Assembly: GCA_001783715.1 (NCBI GenBank) | Contig: MFNF01000048.1 | Coordinates: forward strand, 41,642 to 105,641 | DNA: 64,000 nt | From: Candidatus Lambdaproteobacteria bacterium RIFOXYD2_FULL_56_26 | Lineage (GTDB): Bacteria; SAR324; XYD2-FULL-50-16 | Direction: 5' to 3' | Shown: piece after piece, positions 35,953 to 45,180 of the stretch | How the letters are laid out: each line of letters starts with the position of its first letter | Numbering within the stretch: the stretch's first letter is position 1 | The notes under the pieces: generated by a model | The model's database searches: none | Seen by the model: the letters and a program-made list of their open reading frames with translations, nothing else | What the model was told of the DNA's origin: nothing | Made by a program: the position numbers and the translations under genes

Positions 35953-37014
35953 TTACTCCAAAAACCGGTAACTGAAGTCCCGCCTTCTGGGCCTGAGCCC
36001 CGCCGCTTCGATCAACTTGCGGGCCTGTTCTTCGCTGGAAACCCCAAAACTCCGCAGCACGTTTTCTTCCAACACCGGGCTGGAAATGTCGTTGGCCCCC
36101 ATGTGCAGCGCCAGCTTGCCGATCTCGGGGCCCAGCACCATCACCGAAACCTCCAGCTGGTCGATGTTGTCCAGGTACAGGCGGCACAAGGCCAGGACCT
36201 TGAGGTATTGGTGGTGCAAGACCTTCTGGACCGGGAAGTCCTTGGTTTGGGGCTGGAAGGTCCAAGGGATGAAGCTGTTAAACCCCTGGGTTTGGTCTTG
36301 GGTGCGCCGAACCAAGTCCAGGTGCTCAATCACCTCTTTGGGGGTCTCTACGGAACCAAAGACGATGTTCGCCGAACCTTTGAGCCCTTGGGCATGGCAT
36401 TCGGACAAAATCCCCGCCCATTCTTCGGGGCTACATTTGTTGGGGCTCAGTAGGTCCCGGACCCGTTCCACCAAAATCTCCGCTCCCGCCCCTGGCACCG
36501 AATCCAACCCGGCGGCCTTCAGTTCGCCAACCAGCCGAGGCAGCGGCAGCCCTACCGCCTTGGCCATGTCCCGAAGTTCCACCGGCGAAAACCCTCGGAT
36601 GTGGCAGCCAAAACGACTTTTGAGCGCCGAAAGCAGCCCCAAGTAATAGTCCAACCCCAGTTCCAGGTTAACCCCGCCTTGCAAAAAGATCTGGTCTGCC
36701 CCTTTTTCATGGGCTTCCTGGGCCTTTTGTACCACTTCCTCAGCAGACAGGACATAGGCCCTTTGGTCGCCGGGCTTTTGCTTGAAGCTGCAAAAGGCGC
36801 AATCGATGGAACAGATGTTGGTGTAGTTGATGATCCGAAACATCGTATAGCTAGCCCAATCGTCCCCGATCCGGGCCTTGCGCCGTTCTGCCGCCAGCTG
36901 GCCCAGTTCCAGCCAAGAGGCCCGTTCCAGCAGGACCAGCCCTTCTGCGGGGCTCAGACGGCCATTTTGTTCGATCTTTTGGTAAAGCGCTGAGAGTTCC
37001 GGGTCTTTGGTCAT
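35953..37014 (-). CDS. mqnC: Cyclic dehypoxanthinyl futalosine synthase MqnC
   Basis: This radical-SAM enzyme of 353 residues cyclises dehypoxanthinyl futalosine in the futalosine menaquinone pathway. The cluster cysteines are 68, 72 and 75 in NICSIDCAFCSF. The MqnC-type motifs follow: FLQGGVN, GFSPVELRD, VPGAGAEIL and FIPWTFQPQ. These favour MqnC over MqnE, and the absence of an F420 context argues against CofH. Its start overlaps the mnmG stop (ATGA). Confidence 0.92.
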   Translation of the reverse strand: MTKDPELSALYQKIEQNGRLSPAEGLVLLERASWLELGQLAAERRKARIGDDWASYTMFRIINYTNICSIDCAFCSFKQKPGDQRAYVLSAEEVVQKAQEAHEKGADQIFLQGGVNLELGLDYYLGLLSALKSRFGCHIRGFSPVELRDMAKAVGLPLPRLVGELKAAGLDSVPGAGAEILVERVRDLLSPNKCSPEEWAGILSECHAQGLKGSANIVFGSVETPKEVIEHLDLVRRTQDQTQGFNSFIPWTFQPQTKDFPVQKVLHHQYLKVLALCRLYLDNIDQLEVSVMVLGPEIGKLALHMGANDISSPVLEENVLRSFGVSSEEQARKLIEAAGLRPRRRDFSYRFLE

Positions 37015-38858
37015 GGTTTACTCTTTTGGATGGCCACCATCATCAAGGTGATCGCTGCCGGGGTGATGCCGCTGATCTTGGAGGCTTGGCCCAAGGTCTG
37101 GGGCCGGGCTTGGCCCAACTTTTGTTGGACCTCCCGTGAAAGTCCGGGGACGGTTTGGTAGTCAAAGTCGGGGGGGATTTGGATTGCTTCAACCTTCAGG
37201 TAGCTTTTGACCTGCACCTCTTGCCGCTTGAGGTACCCTTCGTATTTGATCTCCGTTTCCACGTGGAAACGCACCTCATCGTCAAAGGGCTTCAGCTCCC
37301 CCAAGGAGCCCTCTTGGACCAAAGGATCCAGGTCGGCAAAGTGGGCTTCTGGGTGTCGCAGGAACTGAGCGACCTTGGTTTTTTCGGGCAGGTTCCAACT
37401 GGGGCCGTCTTTGGGGACACTCAATTCTTGGGTCAACCCCATCAACCTTTGGATGGAAGCCTGCCGGGCCTCAAAGAGGCTCCATTGTCCATCGTCCAGT
37501 AGGCCCAAACTCCGGCCCAAGGGGCTGAGCCGCAGGTCGGCGTTGTCTTCTCGCAGGCTGAGCCGGTATTCCGCCCGGCTGGTGAACATCCGGTAGGGCT
37601 CTTCAGTCCCTTTGCTGACCAAGTCGTCGATCAAAACCCCAATGTAGGCTTGGTTGCGCAGCAGAACCACCGGTTCCTGGTCCAGGGCCAAGCGGGCCGC
37701 ATTGATCCCGGCCAAAAGCCCTTGGGCGGCCGCTTCTTCGTAGCCGGAGGTGCCGTTGATCTGTCCGGCGCAAAAAAATCCGGCCAAGTCTTTGTGTTCC
37801 AAACTGTTTTTCAGTTGGGTCGGGTGCAGGTAGTCGTACTCGATGGCGTAGCCGGGCCGGACGATCTTGGCCTCTTCCAGGCCCAGGATGCTTTGGATGA
37901 ATTCCACCTGGACCTCCAAGGGCAAACTGGTGGACATGCCGTTGGGGTAGATCTCGAAGCTTTGCAGGCTGGTGGGCTCCAGAAACACCTGATGCCTCGC
38001 CTTGTCGGGGAACTTTTTGTACTTGTCTTCGATGGAAGGGCAGTAACGAGGGCCGGTGCCGGTGATGGCCCCCGAATACATGGCCGAAAGGTGCAGGTTT
38101 TTTTCGATCACCTCTTGGGTTTTTGGGGTGGTGTAGGTGATGTGGCAGGGCACCTGGGGGAGCGGGACCTGGGTGTTCCAAAAGCTGAAGGGCCGGATCG
38201 GGTCGTCTCCCGGTTGGGTTTCCAGGCCCGAAAAGTTGATGGTCCGGCGGTCCAGCCTGGGAGTGGTGCCGGTTTTGAGGCGGCCCACCCTGAGGCCCAA
38301 GGCCCGCAACTGTTCTCCTAAGAAATTGGAGGGAAACTCCCAGGCCCGGCCCGCCGGGTACTGGCGGTTGCCGATGTGGATCAAGCCGTTTAAAAAAGTT
38401 CCGGCGGTCAAAACCACCGCCTTGGCGGTGAGCTTTTCTCCCAGGCGGGTTTCCACCCCGACCACCCGGCTCCCTTCCAGCACCAAGGCGCAAACCTCCG
38501 CCTGCCGGAGTTCCAAACCGGGCTGGGATTCCAAAATCCCTCGCATCAAGGCTTTGTAAGCAATCATGTCCGACTGGCAGCGGGTCGCTTGGACCGCCGC
38601 CCCTTTGGAGGCATTCAACCGGCGGAACTGGATCGCCGTTTGGTCCGCCACCTGCCCCATCGCTCCACCCAGGGCATCAATTTCCTTGACCAAGTGCCCT
38701 TTGGCTAGGCCGCCAATGGCCGGATTGCAGCTCATCGCCGCCACGTTGTCTTGGGTCTGGGTCAAAAGCAGGGACTTGGCTCCGATCTTTGCCGCCGCCA
38801 GTGCCGCTTCCGCCCCGGCATGTCCGGCTCCGACGATGATTACATCCCAATTTGGCAT
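37011..38858 (-). CDS. mnmG: tRNA uridine-34 modification enzyme MnmG (GidA)
   Basis: MnmG is the FAD-dependent subunit that works with MnmE to install carboxymethylaminomethyl groups on wobble U34. The N-terminal dinucleotide motif is VGAGHAGAEAA, CNPAIGGLAKGHLV and GTFLNGLIHIG follow, and the C-terminal SAM-like domain is present. With ATG 38858 it is 615 residues, close to the usual 620-630; an ATG at 38912 would add 18 unrelated residues. It overlaps mqnC rather than the more common rsmG/parA neighbours. Confidence 0.96.
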   Translation of the reverse strand: MPNWDVIIVGAGHAGAEAALAAAKIGAKSLLLTQTQDNVAAMSCNPAIGGLAKGHLVKEIDALGGAMGQVADQTAIQFRRLNASKGAAVQATRCQSDMIAYKALMRGILESQPGLELRQAEVCALVLEGSRVVGVETRLGEKLTAKAVVLTAGTFLNGLIHIGNRQYPAGRAWEFPSNFLGEQLRALGLRVGRLKTGTTPRLDRRTINFSGLETQPGDDPIRPFSFWNTQVPLPQVPCHITYTTPKTQEVIEKNLHLSAMYSGAITGTGPRYCPSIEDKYKKFPDKARHQVFLEPTSLQSFEIYPNGMSTSLPLEVQVEFIQSILGLEEAKIVRPGYAIEYDYLHPTQLKNSLEHKDLAGFFCAGQINGTSGYEEAAAQGLLAGINAARLALDQEPVVLLRNQAYIGVLIDDLVSKGTEEPYRMFTSRAEYRLSLREDNADLRLSPLGRSLGLLDDGQWSLFEARQASIQRLMGLTQELSVPKDGPSWNLPEKTKVAQFLRHPEAHFADLDPLVQEGSLGELKPFDDEVRFHVETEIKYEGYLKRQEVQVKSYLKVEAIQIPPDFDYQTVPGLSREVQQKLGQARPQTLGQASKISGITPAAITLMMVAIQKSKP

Positions 38859-38944
38859 TGAGGTTGGTACTTGAGCTAGAGGTTTGCCCTGGTTTGTTGG
38901 TCCTGAGGGCATATTTTAAGCATCTCGTTTTTATAGAAGACAGG

Positions 38945-39060
38945 CCCAAGTTTGGGAATCGGGGGGTAAATTACCTGAAACGCCGGTTGGGGCCATCCAA
39001 AAGGATGCGAGTGGGGTTAAACTACCCGGCCCGCCTGAATTGGTCAAATGATGCAGGAGG
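38945..39060 (+). other. Structured leader ahead of the 74-residue orphan gene
   Basis: The 207-base gap holds nested inverted repeats on the plus strand: CCCAA/TTGGG (38945-38956), GGTAA/TTACC (38965-38975), and a junction-like fold. In that fold GGGC (38990-38993) pairs with GCCC (39029-39032) and encloses two hairpins, CATCC-AAAA-GGATG (38994-39007) and GGGT/ACCC (39014-39027). The AGGAGG site begins 22 bases after the junction. No known riboswitch was recognised. Confidence 0.45.
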
Positions 39061-39065
39061 CAAAG

Positions 39066-39290
39066 ATGAACACCTTAGGGTATCTGTCCTTTTTTGACGG
39101 TTTGGCTGAAAAAAGCCAAGGGAGTTTTGTGATGGAACGGGTGGCCAGCGGGCTGGCGGCGGTCAACGAGGCGGGGGATTTGGTCGCCTACCGTTGCCAG
39201 CTGGTTTTTAGGCAAGGCTGCCTGGAGTCCTTAGGCCAATCCCGCAAGGATGCGCTGGTGAACCTGTACAAACAGTGCCGCCGTCTGTAA
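39066..39290 (+). CDS. Small hypothetical protein, 74 residues
   Basis: This is a short soluble protein with no signal peptide or membrane segment. AGGAGG lies five bases ahead of the ATG, the best ribosome-binding site nearby, which supports it as a real gene. The sequence has a possible beta-rich centre (LAAVNEAGDLVAYRCQLVF) and a basic helical end (SRKDALVNLYKQCRRL). No family is recognised. An in-frame ATG at 39048 is less likely because the ribosome-binding site would lie within it. Confidence 0.65.
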   Translation: MNTLGYLSFFDGLAEKSQGSFVMERVASGLAAVNEAGDLVAYRCQLVFRQGCLESLGQSRKDALVNLYKQCRRL

Positions 39291-39439
39291 GCCCTCGCTG
39301 TCCGTTTTGGGTCCTTTTGCCTTGCCCTTGAGGCACCCCCCTTTTTCATCGACAAACCCTCCTCTTGCCGATAAACTCCAACGTTCCCTATTCTGGGGTT
39401 TGAACGGCAAACCACAACCAATTCCCCTTCGGCAATACC

Positions 39440-40447
39440 ATGACTGGTAAGAAACTCGGGAAACCCGTCTTTTTTAAAGCCTTAAGCGAACCTGCAGCCT
39501 ATGGGGATGCCCAAGCTACGGTCAAGTTCCATGAATCCGAAGGCTTTTGGATCTTCAAGACCGGCCCTTTTGTTTATAAGGTGATCAAGCCTGAGGCGAG
39601 CGTGACCAGCAAGGTTTTGGTCGAGGCCCATGCCAGTGAACTGGCGGCCAACTCCAACCGGATGACTCCGAGTCTGGAGGCTACGGTCCTGGGTTTGGTG
39701 GAGGAATTGGGCAGTTGGGTCCTACGTTCGGGCCTCGCTCCGGGGGCTGCGCCCTATTATGTGATCAAAGAGCGGCAATTGGCGGACCGGGGGTTTTTGG
39801 ACCAGATGCTGGAAAAGGGAAAACTCAAGGAAAAACATCTGGCGGAAGTGGCCGCCGCCTTGTGGCGTTTCCACGAAACTGCCGGACTGCCGGGCAACAA
39901 GGACCTTCCGGGGGCAGAGATCCTGCTGGAACGGCTCAAGGACCGGTTTTATCAGGCCAAAAAATTCTTGGGCAAGACCATCACCAAGACCATGATCGAC
40001 CTGAGCACTCGGCCCCTGGAAAAATACCTGGAAGACCACAAAAAACTCCTGGGCCAACGGACCCGCAAGGGGTTTGTGGGCCATTACCACGGTGCCTTGG
40101 AGCTCAGAAAAATCCATTGGACCACCGAAGGGGTCGCCTTTTTGGGCCGCAGCGGGGACCCGATGAAAGAACGTTACGGGGACCGGACCAGCGACCTGGC
40201 CGACCTGATCGTGGACCTGGAAAACCTGGGCCAGGAAGGGCTGGGCAAAGCCTTTTTGGATGCCTACCTCGGCTTGAGCAAGGACCAGGAAGCCCTGACC
40301 CTGTTGCCTCTTTACAAGGCTCTTAAAGTCCTCAAACAGGGGCTCAAACATTCGATTGCCATGGACCACGCCGCCGACCCGGAGCTGGAGCGAGCCAAGG
40401 CAAAACACTACTTCGAGCGTACGGTCTCCATTGTGAGCGGGCTCTAA
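39440..40447 (+). CDS. APH-fold kinase-like protein, probable pseudokinase
   Basis: The 335-residue protein resembles the aminoglycoside-phosphotransferase-like family grouped as COG2187. It has an N-lobe with the lysine of VYKVIKP, a helical C-lobe with YVIKERQL and ALWRFHETAG, and a C-terminal DLADLIVDLE then LLPLYKALKVLKQGL. The catalytic loop expected as HGDLHxxN reads HGALELRK (residues 217-224), so Asp is Ala219 and Asn is Lys224. The following FDxIEF motif is replaced by FLGRSGD. All catalytic acids are missing, which predicts a non-catalytic binding protein. It lies 15 bases upstream of the S41 protease. Confidence 0.7.
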   Translation: MTGKKLGKPVFFKALSEPAAYGDAQATVKFHESEGFWIFKTGPFVYKVIKPEASVTSKVLVEAHASELAANSNRMTPSLEATVLGLVEELGSWVLRSGLAPGAAPYYVIKERQLADRGFLDQMLEKGKLKEKHLAEVAAALWRFHETAGLPGNKDLPGAEILLERLKDRFYQAKKFLGKTITKTMIDLSTRPLEKYLEDHKKLLGQRTRKGFVGHYHGALELRKIHWTTEGVAFLGRSGDPMKERYGDRTSDLADLIVDLENLGQEGLGKAFLDAYLGLSKDQEALTLLPLYKALKVLKQGLKHSIAMDHAADPELERAKAKHYFERTVSIVSGL

Positions 40448-40461
40448 CCTTTGTTACTCCC

Positions 40462-43176
40462 ATGAAAAAAACGGCTCTGGTTTTTCTGGCCCTCTGCTTG
40501 GGCTTTCCTGTGTTGGCCGAGCGGTTTGTCCCTCGGTCGGACTTGATTCCCAAGGTTTTGGAGGTGGTTCACCAAGGATATGTGGACCAAAACCGAGTCC
40601 AGCCGATGAAGATGTTGGAAGGGGCGCTGGAGCACTTGAGCTCCCTGGTGGCCCCGGTGATGACCCAGGTCACCACCAAGGGCGGCTTGGTCAGCATCGA
40701 AATCAAGGTGGACCAACACAGCAAGACCATCGAAACCCAGGCCCCCAAGACGGTCAAGGACCTGAACAAAATCCTCCAGGAGGTTTCCTACTTTGTGAAA
40801 CTGAACCTGGAAAAGGGAGCCAAGCCCGAAGAGGTGGACTACGCTTTGATCAACGGGTTTCTGCGCCGCCTGGATCCGCACACCATGCTCCTAGTCCCCG
40901 AAGTTTATTCGGACTTTTCGACCAGCACCACCGGGAACTTTGGCGGGGTGGGCATGATGATCGGGCTGCGCAAGGGCGACCTGACGGTGATCGCTCCGAT
41001 CGACGGGACCCCGGCCTCCCGTGCCGGGCTGCGGGCCAAAGACCGGATCGTGCAGATCGACGACGAGTCCACCATCAACATGCCCCTGACCGATGCGGTG
41101 GACAAGCTTAGAGGGGAGATCGGCACCCAGGTGGTCATCTACATTGAGCGGGATGGCCTCTCGGCCCCCAAAAAAGTGGTTCTGACCCGAGACCTGATCA
41201 AGATCACCTCCGTGGAATCTCATGTATTTGAGGAAAACGGCAAACGGGTGGGCTACATCCAGCTGAAAACCTTCCAGAAAAACACCATCGAAGAATTGAA
41301 CGAAGCGCTGGACGAAATGGACTACGACCTCAAGTCCTTCCGAGGCGTGATCCTGGACCTGCGGAACAATCCGGGCGGCCTTTTGGCCCAGGCGATTCAG
41401 GTCAGCGACCGGTTCCTCAACAAAGGGGTGATCGTTTCCACCGCCGGGCTGGATGCCGCTTCGATCCAAACCTACAAGGCCCATTGGTTTAGCGACATGA
41501 CCGAAACCCCGTTGATCGTCCTGATCAACTCCGGTTCCGCCTCCGCTTCGGAGATCGTGGCGGCGGCGCTCAAAAAGAACCAACGGGCCGTGGTGATGGG
41601 GACCCAATCCTTCGGCAAGGGCTCGGTCCAGCAGGTGATCCCTCTCCCCGACGGTTCGGCTTTGAAGATCACTACCCAAAAATACCTGACCCCAGGGAAT
41701 CTTTCCATCCAATCGGTAGGGGTCAGTCCCCACATCGAAGTGGACCCCTATTATGTCTCCGAAGACTTTGTCCGGGTGACCCCCCAAGCGGCGGACGGCA
41801 ACGAGGACAGTCTGGAGGAGAACTTCAAGGAATGGGGTGACAAGGACCAAGCGGAAGCGCCGGAGCAGCGGGCTTATTACCTCTACCAGGAAGAGCTGAA
41901 AAAGCTCGGAACCGAGGAAGAGGAAGAACCGGCCGAAACCAAGGAAGCCAAGCTGGAACAGCTGAAAAAGGACTTTTTGGTCCAAAGCAGCCTGCAAATC
42001 CTCCTGAAAAACGAGAAAAACGACTTTGCCGGTTTGCTCAAGGAGGGCCACCGGTACATGACCCAAGAGGAAAAGGAGCAGGAAAAAAAGCTGACCGCCA
42101 AGTTTGGGGAATTCAAGACCGACTGGTCGGTTGTGGAAACCAAGGGAGCCCCCAAGCTGGAGGCGCTGTCTTGGGTGGAGCTCAAAAAAGGTGAAGCCTG
42201 GGAAAAGTGGGCCGGGCCTGTGCCCGCCAAGTCTCAGGTCAGGCTTTACCTTTCGGTCAAAAACCAAGGGGCCGCCGTCTCCCGGTTGATTGCCACCAGC
42301 AAGTCCAAGAATCCGGTGTTTGACAACCGGCAGTTTGCCTTCGGCAGCCTCAAGTCCGGGGAATCCAAGAGCTGGTTTGTCCCCGCCGAGATCGGGGAAG
42401 GGGCGATTTCCAGGAACGACAAGGTAGTCTTTGAATTTACCGATGCTTCGGAAAAGGAGCTGGCTTCCTACCACAGTGCTTTGGCGATCGCCGAAAATAT
42501 TCCCCCTACCTTTGCCTACCGCCTGTCCTTCAAGGACCAGGGACCGGACACCAAAGGCAACGGCAACGGGCTGGCGGAACCGGGGGAGACTTTGGCGGTT
42601 GAGGTGGAGGTGACCAACCAAAGCACCGGGACCTCCGGGCCGTTGACCTTGCTCCTTAAAAACGGGGAAGGGGAGAGGGTCTTCCTCAAAAAGGGGAGGT
42701 TGTCCCTTCCGGCGTTAAAGTCCGGGGAAAGCGGCAAGGCGAGCTTTTTATTGGAATACAAGTCCAAGCCGTTGGACGGCAACCTGGACTTTTCCTTCGA
42801 CCTTTTGGACGGAACTTACCCCTTGGCTTCGGTCAACGAAAAGCTGAAGTTGTCCCTGGATGCCAAGGACTACCAAGTGTCCAACCAGTTGCCCAGCTTC
42901 ACCTTGGAAAACTTCTCCAACACCTCTGGCCAAAAAAAGGTGCGGATCAAGGGACAGGTGAGCGACCTGGACGGGGTCAAGGACGTTTACGCCTATGTGG
43001 AAAACAAAAAGGTGTATTACCAGAACTTCATGGACCTCAAGGAGCAGAAAAAAGTGGAGTTCAGCTTTGAGGTTGACCTGGGGGAGGACAACAACCGGGT
43101 GATCCTGCTCAGCCGTGACCAAGCCAACGTGGCCGGGCAAAAGACCCTGTACATCCGCTATGAGGCAGCGAAGTAG
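40462..43176 (+). CDS. S41-family C-terminal processing protease with long C-terminal extension
   Basis: This exported 904-residue serine protease has a signal peptide ending at VLAER. An N-terminal helical region precedes a PDZ domain at about residues 150-235 (GGVGMMIGL...DGTPASRAGLRAKDRI). The S41 core follows at about 260-430, with serine in NSGSASASE (near 358) and lysine in SFGKGSVQ (near 385). Beyond residue 460 lies a region unlike CtpA: a charged helical linker (PEQRAYYLYQEELKKL), then beta-rich repeats. One contains GNGNGLAEPGE, the edge of an Ig-like domain seen in long deltaproteobacterial S41 proteins. The target is unknown; envelope quality control is the likely role. Confidence 0.9.
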   Translation: MKKTALVFLALCLGFPVLAERFVPRSDLIPKVLEVVHQGYVDQNRVQPMKMLEGALEHLSSLVAPVMTQVTTKGGLVSIEIKVDQHSKTIETQAPKTVKDLNKILQEVSYFVKLNLEKGAKPEEVDYALINGFLRRLDPHTMLLVPEVYSDFSTSTTGNFGGVGMMIGLRKGDLTVIAPIDGTPASRAGLRAKDRIVQIDDESTINMPLTDAVDKLRGEIGTQVVIYIERDGLSAPKKVVLTRDLIKITSVESHVFEENGKRVGYIQLKTFQKNTIEELNEALDEMDYDLKSFRGVILDLRNNPGGLLAQAIQVSDRFLNKGVIVSTAGLDAASIQTYKAHWFSDMTETPLIVLINSGSASASEIVAAALKKNQRAVVMGTQSFGKGSVQQVIPLPDGSALKITTQKYLTPGNLSIQSVGVSPHIEVDPYYVSEDFVRVTPQAADGNEDSLEENFKEWGDKDQAEAPEQRAYYLYQEELKKLGTEEEEEPAETKEAKLEQLKKDFLVQSSLQILLKNEKNDFAGLLKEGHRYMTQEEKEQEKKLTAKFGEFKTDWSVVETKGAPKLEALSWVELKKGEAWEKWAGPVPAKSQVRLYLSVKNQGAAVSRLIATSKSKNPVFDNRQFAFGSLKSGESKSWFVPAEIGEGAISRNDKVVFEFTDASEKELASYHSALAIAENIPPTFAYRLSFKDQGPDTKGNGNGLAEPGETLAVEVEVTNQSTGTSGPLTLLLKNGEGERVFLKKGRLSLPALKSGESGKASFLLEYKSKPLDGNLDFSFDLLDGTYPLASVNEKLKLSLDAKDYQVSNQLPSFTLENFSNTSGQKKVRIKGQVSDLDGVKDVYAYVENKKVYYQNFMDLKEQKKVEFSFEVDLGEDNNRVILLSRDQANVAGQKTLYIRYEAAK

Positions 43177-43311
43177 TTGCTTTTTGTAGCCAACCCTGAT
43201 AGTTCTTCGGAAACTCAAAGATTTATCCTTGTCCAAAGGGGCCGCCACTGAGGGTCCCCAGGGCAGAAAGAACAAGATTTACGACCTTAAAAACCGACTC
43301 ACAGGAGAGCA

Positions 43312-45150
43312 ATGGCACGCGAGACCTTCACTAGGGGGCCAAATTTCGTCCATCCAGAAAAACCCAGCGCTGTCGGGTCCAGGAACAGCCTCAACCGTTC
43401 GGAACGCAACGAGTATGAGGAGTCCAAACAGGTCATTGACGAAGAAGTAGACAAGATTATCAACCACATCCACGCCAAGTTGCCGCCCGAAGTTTTGGAG
43501 CGCCTGGACGTGATGGGGTCGATCAAGTCGAAGTTGCACAACTACTTCAACCAAGACTTCCAGAACATGCTCAACCGCTATATCGTCACCATGGAAGACG
43601 AGATGGCCAAGAAGTTCCGGGACTTGGTGGACAAGGAAGAAAACCGGGCCTTGAGTACCTACACTCCCCGGGGCATCACCGACATTTTGGAGCGCATCGG
43701 TGCCGCCGACAACCTTAACACCGCCGAGATCGAGCGCAGCATCGTCAACATGTACGGTCACCTGCAAGGCCACATCGAGAGGGGCGTTCGGGACCTGGAG
43801 AGCCACACCAATTCATTGCTCCGGGAAAAAAGTGACGTTGGGGCCTTTGTCCGGGGCGACAACAGCTATGCCATCGTCAAGTGCAGCTTTCGGGACAACC
43901 AACGGCGGCCCAAGACCGTTATGGACCTCAAGCTTTCAATCAGCATCCTTGATTCCGAACTGATCAGCCCGATCTACCACTACCAAGTCCCCGTGGCTTC
44001 CTTGATCCGTGATGTGGTGGCCAAAAACATCCATGGTCTGATCGACCTGGAGATCGAAAAGGTCAACGGCCAGAGGATCGACGAAGGCCAAGCGGCCATG
44101 AGCGACCAGGACAAGATTTTTGAAAAGTTTAAGGTCCTGGACAAGTACGTCAGCGACGAAGACGAAGAGATCCGCTACCAGTTTGTGGCCAAGCGGTTCT
44201 TGGAAGCGGTTGAAGGGATCGGTGCCGAGATTGATGACCGGGACTACGATGCCCTGGGGATCCGGGAAAACATCACCAAGATCATCGACAACCAAAACCT
44301 GCGCAACCGGGGCTTCAACACCGCCGTCAACGCCATTACCGGGATTTTGGACAACAGCCGGATGGGCTACCAGTTCATCGAGAACTACAAAAACGCTCGG
44401 GAATGCCTGATCCGGGAATATGAAGACGAAGACGAATCCCGGCTGCCCGACGAGCGGTATGCCATTCGTTTGGCTTACTACGACCAGGAACAACTCTTGA
44501 GCCTCCGGGCCGCCCACCTCAAGCAGGTGGAAGAGTTGGACCGGGAGGTCAAACACCTTTGGGACGTTTGTGAAGGGATTTACAAGTCCGACCGCTCAAC
44601 CAAAGGGTACGACGATTGGGAAACCCTCTCCGAAAAGATGCTTTCCGGTGCCGTAGCCGAGCCGCAAGGGCAGAAGAAGGGCAAAGGCCCCCAACAGCCC
44701 GAGCCGGTTGCCGAAGCCCCCAAGGTTGAATCCAAGTGGAACGAGATCTCTTTTATCTCCCCGGAAAACACCGTGGTGGACGAAAAAAATCCGACCTTGG
44801 AGCACAAGCTCAACGAAGTGGCCGGACGTTTCCCCTTGATGGCCGAGAAGATGGTCAAGGTGTTCCACGACCAAAACGACGAAGTCCGGCAAGTGGTGGA
44901 AAAACGGCTGCGGTTCCTCAAGAATCAATTCGAGGAATTCCGCAACCAAATCAACCCCTTCCATATCCAACCAGGGTTGTTGTTGGACATCGACATCACC
45001 AGCATCAAAAAGAAGCAGACCACCATGAAGAACATGTCAAACGTTATCAACGAGTTCCTCTATTCGGTCTCCAAAGGGTTTACCGACGAGATTTTCCTGG
45101 GCTTCAACGAACAGGACGACATCACTAGGTCCCAAGAGCTGGCCTCTTGA
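43312..45150 (+). CDS. Large soluble coiled protein, possibly CfpA-like filament protein
   Basis: The 612-residue protein lacks a signal peptide and membrane segments, so it is cytoplasmic. It is rich in charged helices (VDKIINHIHAKLPPEVLERL, EDEMAKKFRDLVDKEENRA) around a more globular segment (VGAFVRGDNSYAIVKC). A proline/lysine-rich linker at about 445-470 precedes a second helical part. From memory the first half resembles the spirochaete cytoplasmic filament protein CfpA; I cannot check this here. AGGAGA precedes the ATG and a strong terminator follows, so it is probably a single-gene unit made in quantity. Other explanations are an unrelated structural or scaffold protein. Confidence 0.5.
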   Translation: MARETFTRGPNFVHPEKPSAVGSRNSLNRSERNEYEESKQVIDEEVDKIINHIHAKLPPEVLERLDVMGSIKSKLHNYFNQDFQNMLNRYIVTMEDEMAKKFRDLVDKEENRALSTYTPRGITDILERIGAADNLNTAEIERSIVNMYGHLQGHIERGVRDLESHTNSLLREKSDVGAFVRGDNSYAIVKCSFRDNQRRPKTVMDLKLSISILDSELISPIYHYQVPVASLIRDVVAKNIHGLIDLEIEKVNGQRIDEGQAAMSDQDKIFEKFKVLDKYVSDEDEEIRYQFVAKRFLEAVEGIGAEIDDRDYDALGIRENITKIIDNQNLRNRGFNTAVNAITGILDNSRMGYQFIENYKNARECLIREYEDEDESRLPDERYAIRLAYYDQEQLLSLRAAHLKQVEELDREVKHLWDVCEGIYKSDRSTKGYDDWETLSEKMLSGAVAEPQGQKKGKGPQQPEPVAEAPKVESKWNEISFISPENTVVDEKNPTLEHKLNEVAGRFPLMAEKMVKVFHDQNDEVRQVVEKRLRFLKNQFEEFRNQINPFHIQPGLLLDIDITSIKKKQTTMKNMSNVINEFLYSVSKGFTDEIFLGFNEQDDITRSQELAS

Positions 45151-45180
45151 TCGGGCCTTTGCTTCAACCCTAATTCTCGT

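Noticed and set aside
39188..39421. 77-residue frame on the minus strand near the small orphan gene
   Set aside because: It overlaps the better supported 74-residue gene, lacks a ribosome-binding site and has arginine-rich shadow composition.
40891..42621. 576-residue open frame on the minus strand opposite the S41 protease
   Set aside because: It is a shadow of codon bias in the sense gene, with low-complexity His/Gly/Val-rich composition.
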